From the NCBI GenBank assembly GCA_964625275.1, contig CAZVBH010000118.1, positions 1-5,884 on the forward strand: DNA of 5,884 nucleotides, written 5' to 3'. The translations under genes were made by a program, and so were the position numbers. The notes under the pieces were generated by a model. It made no database searches, was not told where the DNA came from, and worked only from the letters and a program-made list of their open reading frames with translations. Each line of letters starts with the position of its first letter. The first letter of the stretch is position 1. Shown piece after piece: positions 3,939-5,884 of the stretch. This DNA comes from UBA3775 sp964625275. Its GTDB lineage: Bacteria > Bacillota > Clostridia > Lachnospirales > Lachnospiraceae.

Positions 3939-5884
3939 ATGGAACAAAAAAGAACGCCGGTCAGACGTACCAGTAATACTGATCGAAACAGAAGAAATAA
4001 TAAAAGAAGATTTTCAGAAAATATGCGGAGAAAAATGACAGTGGTAATCAGTGTCATTTTTGTCTGCATGATTTGCTTAATCGGCCGCATCATTTTCCTC
4101 TACGAAACTAAGGGAGAAAAATACTCAAATGCGGTCTTAAGTCATTTATCCTATACCGGTTCAACCATTCCCTATGAACGAGGCACGATAACCGACAGAA
4201 ATGGAATTGTTCTCGCTCAAAGTCAGGAAATTTACAATGTAATAATGGATGCAACCGTAATTCTCAGTGATGACGAAGGTTCATATACCGAGCCAACACT
4301 CAAGGCACTCAGCCAGACCTTCGAGCTCAATTACAGCGATCTCAAAACAACACTTACCGAAAACAGCAAAAGTCAGTATATAGTTCTAAAAAAAGGAATA
4401 TCCTATGATGCAGTAAAAACCTTTAAAGAGCTAGAGGAATCAGACAGCAACATTAAAGGTATTTGGTTCGAGCTGGAATATACAAGAACCTATCCATTTG
4501 ACAGTCTTGCATCACATGTAATCGGTTATACAAATTCAGGAAATGTCGGAACCTATGGAATCGAACAAACCTACAATGACTATCTCAATGGAACTGACGG
4601 ACGCTCCTATGGCTACTATGATAACGAATTAAATCTCGTAGAGACCACAGTGGCAGCAGAAGACGGAGCAACAGTAGTTTCGACAATAGACTCCTTCTGT
4701 CAGGAAATAGTTGAAGATGTAATGAGCGATTTTATGGAGGAGTATACAGTTGAAAATGCAGCCGTAATCCTCATGAATCCAAATACAGGTGAAATTTATG
4801 CCATGGCCTCAAACACAGGCTATGACCTTAACAATCCACGTGACCTCTCAGCACTTTATTCAGAGGAAGAGCTTGCCGAAATGACAGATACTGAAAAAAG
4901 CAATGCTCTCAACAATATGTGGAGAAATTATACAGTATGCGATACCTATGAGCCGGGTTCAACCTATAAGCTCATAACAGTATCAGCAGCATTGGAAGAA
5001 AATGCAGTGCAGGTTAGTGACACAGCAGAATATGACTGTGGCGGTTACAAAAATGTAGGCATTTGGAAAATCAGATGTAGTAACAGAAATGGACATGGAC
5101 CACTTACCCTTACCCAGGGTATGGAAAAATCCTGTAACGTAGTACTTATGGACGTCGGATTTGCACTCGGTGCAGAAAAATTTCTCAAGTATCAGAAGCT
5201 ATTCGGATTTGGAGAAAAAACAGGAATCGACCTTCCGGGCGAAGCAACAGGTATCTTACTTGACGAAGCAAGCATGGGAGATGCAGAGCTTGCAACAAGT
5301 ACATTCGGACAGTCCTTCAACGTAACCATGGTACAGATGGCAGCAGCATATTCATCACTTATCAATGGTGGCTATTATTACAGACCTCATGTAGTCAGCA
5401 AGGTAGTGAACAGCAATGGTGTTACAGTATATTCAGCCGATGACACATTAATGAAAACAACAGTTTCGAAAGAAACCAGTGATTATATGCGACTTGCAAC
5501 AGAGTCCGTAGTAGAAAACGGAACAGGCTCAAGCGCAGCTGTAGAAGGCTATAAGGTTGGTGGAAAAACAGGTACAGCACAGAAAGGAAACAGAGCTGAC
5601 AGACTCTTCGTAGTATCCTTTATCGGAAGCATACCAGCAGATGATCCACAGCTCGTATCCTATGTAGTACTCGACCAGATAGATGACGAAACTTACTACA
5701 ACACAAGTAAGCTCGCAGCTAAGATGACAAGTGACATACTCTCACGAGTAGTAGCCCACCTTGGAATCTATCCGGAAGAAGGCGACATAGACTATCATCT
5801 CGAAGACTACGAAGATGAAACCAACGAAGGCGTGGACGTAGAAGAACTCACCGAAGAAGAACAAGCAGCCCTCGAAGCCGAAGG
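3939..5884 (+). CDS. ftsI: Class B penicillin-binding protein, FtsI/PBP2B/SpoVD type (3' end outside window)
   Basis: The frame stays open to the window edge: 648 complete codons plus two bases. Class B PBPs are peptidoglycan transpeptidases; one at this dcw position usually cross-links septal wall with its partner FtsW, or makes spore cortex if SpoVD. A basic cytoplasmic tail (1-33) precedes one membrane anchor (about 34-55). The N-terminal PBP dimer/pedestal domain includes IPYERGTITDRNG (77-89), and FDSLASHVIGYTN follows at 187-199. The transpeptidase domain (about 270-610) carries all three active-site motifs: STYK 341-344 with S341 the acylated serine, SCN 398-400, and KTGTAQ 543-548. 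A strongly acidic stretch follows (about 613-648). No PASTA domain is seen before the edge, so FtsI and SpoVD cannot be separated. AAAGGA (3926-3931) lies 7 nt before ATG 3939, 18 nt after ftsL. Confidence 0.96.
   Translation, partial: MEQKRTPVRRTSNTDRNRRNNKRRFSENMRRKMTVVISVIFVCMICLIGRIIFLYETKGEKYSNAVLSHLSYTGSTIPYERGTITDRNGIVLAQSQEIYNVIMDATVILSDDEGSYTEPTLKALSQTFELNYSDLKTTLTENSKSQYIVLKKGISYDAVKTFKELEESDSNIKGIWFELEYTRTYPFDSLASHVIGYTNSGNVGTYGIEQTYNDYLNGTDGRSYGYYDNELNLVETTVAAEDGATVVSTIDSFCQEIVEDVMSDFMEEYTVENAAVILMNPNTGEIYAMASNTGYDLNNPRDLSALYSEEELAEMTDTEKSNALNNMWRNYTVCDTYEPGSTYKLITVSAALEENAVQVSDTAEYDCGGYKNVGIWKIRCSNRNGHGPLTLTQGMEKSCNVVLMDVGFALGAEKFLKYQKLFGFGEKTGIDLPGEATGILLDEASMGDAELATSTFGQSFNVTMVQMAAAYSSLINGGYYYRPHVVSKVVNSNGVTVYSADDTLMKTTVSKETSDYMRLATESVVENGTGSSAAVEGYKVGGKTGTAQKGNRADRLFVVSFIGSIPADDPQLVSYVVLDQIDDETYYNTSKLAAKMTSDILSRVVAHLGIYPEEGDIDYHLEDYEDETNEGVDVEELTEEEQAALEAE

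Overview
The window looks like a chromosomal piece of a low-to-moderate GC Firmicute, most probably a Lachnospiraceae-type clostridium (Butyrivibrio/Roseburia/Lachnospira neighbourhood). This is inferred from protein style, strong AGGAGG-type ribosome binding sites, and the gene order mraZ-rsmH-ftsL-class B PBP. All six recognisable genes are on the + strand, and all are housekeeping genes of translation, lipoprotein maturation, or cell wall and division.

Layout. Positions 1-351 hold the 3' end of ychF, a translation-associated ATPase with a C-terminal TGS domain. After 26 nt comes lgt (378-1310), the prolipoprotein diacylglyceryl transferase, probably read through from ychF because no terminator separates them. 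Positions 1311-1982 (about 670 bp) have no convincing protein gene but are highly structured. Five direct copies of a ~58-bp repeat start inside the last codons of lgt and carry GGAAGCGC cores. A ~100-nt rod-like hairpin with a T7 tract follows at 1621-1723. Then come five short repeats carrying the same core inverted (GGCGCTTCC), at 22-25 bp spacing. A good sigma-A-type promoter (TTGATT, 17 bp, TATGAT) and AAGTGG-type MraZ boxes lead into the division operon.

The division and cell wall (dcw) operon starts with mraZ (1983-2426), followed by rsmH (2447-3418), an ftsL-like gene (3420-3920), and a class B penicillin-binding protein of the FtsI/PBP2B/SpoVD type (3939 to the window end, still open). 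Gaps between them are 20, 1 and 18 nt, so they are almost certainly co-transcribed. MraZ probably represses its own operon through the boxes just downstream of the predicted transcription start. RsmH methylates 16S rRNA. The FtsL-like protein and the PBP act together at the division septum.

The genes are ordinary. The part worth a second look is the lgt-mraZ spacer: a mirrored repeat array around a long hairpin, with tiny repeated open frames (MKSKLEAP...) inside the left repeats. No complete new enzymatic or defence system is visible. The repeat/hairpin element is the only candidate for something undescribed.
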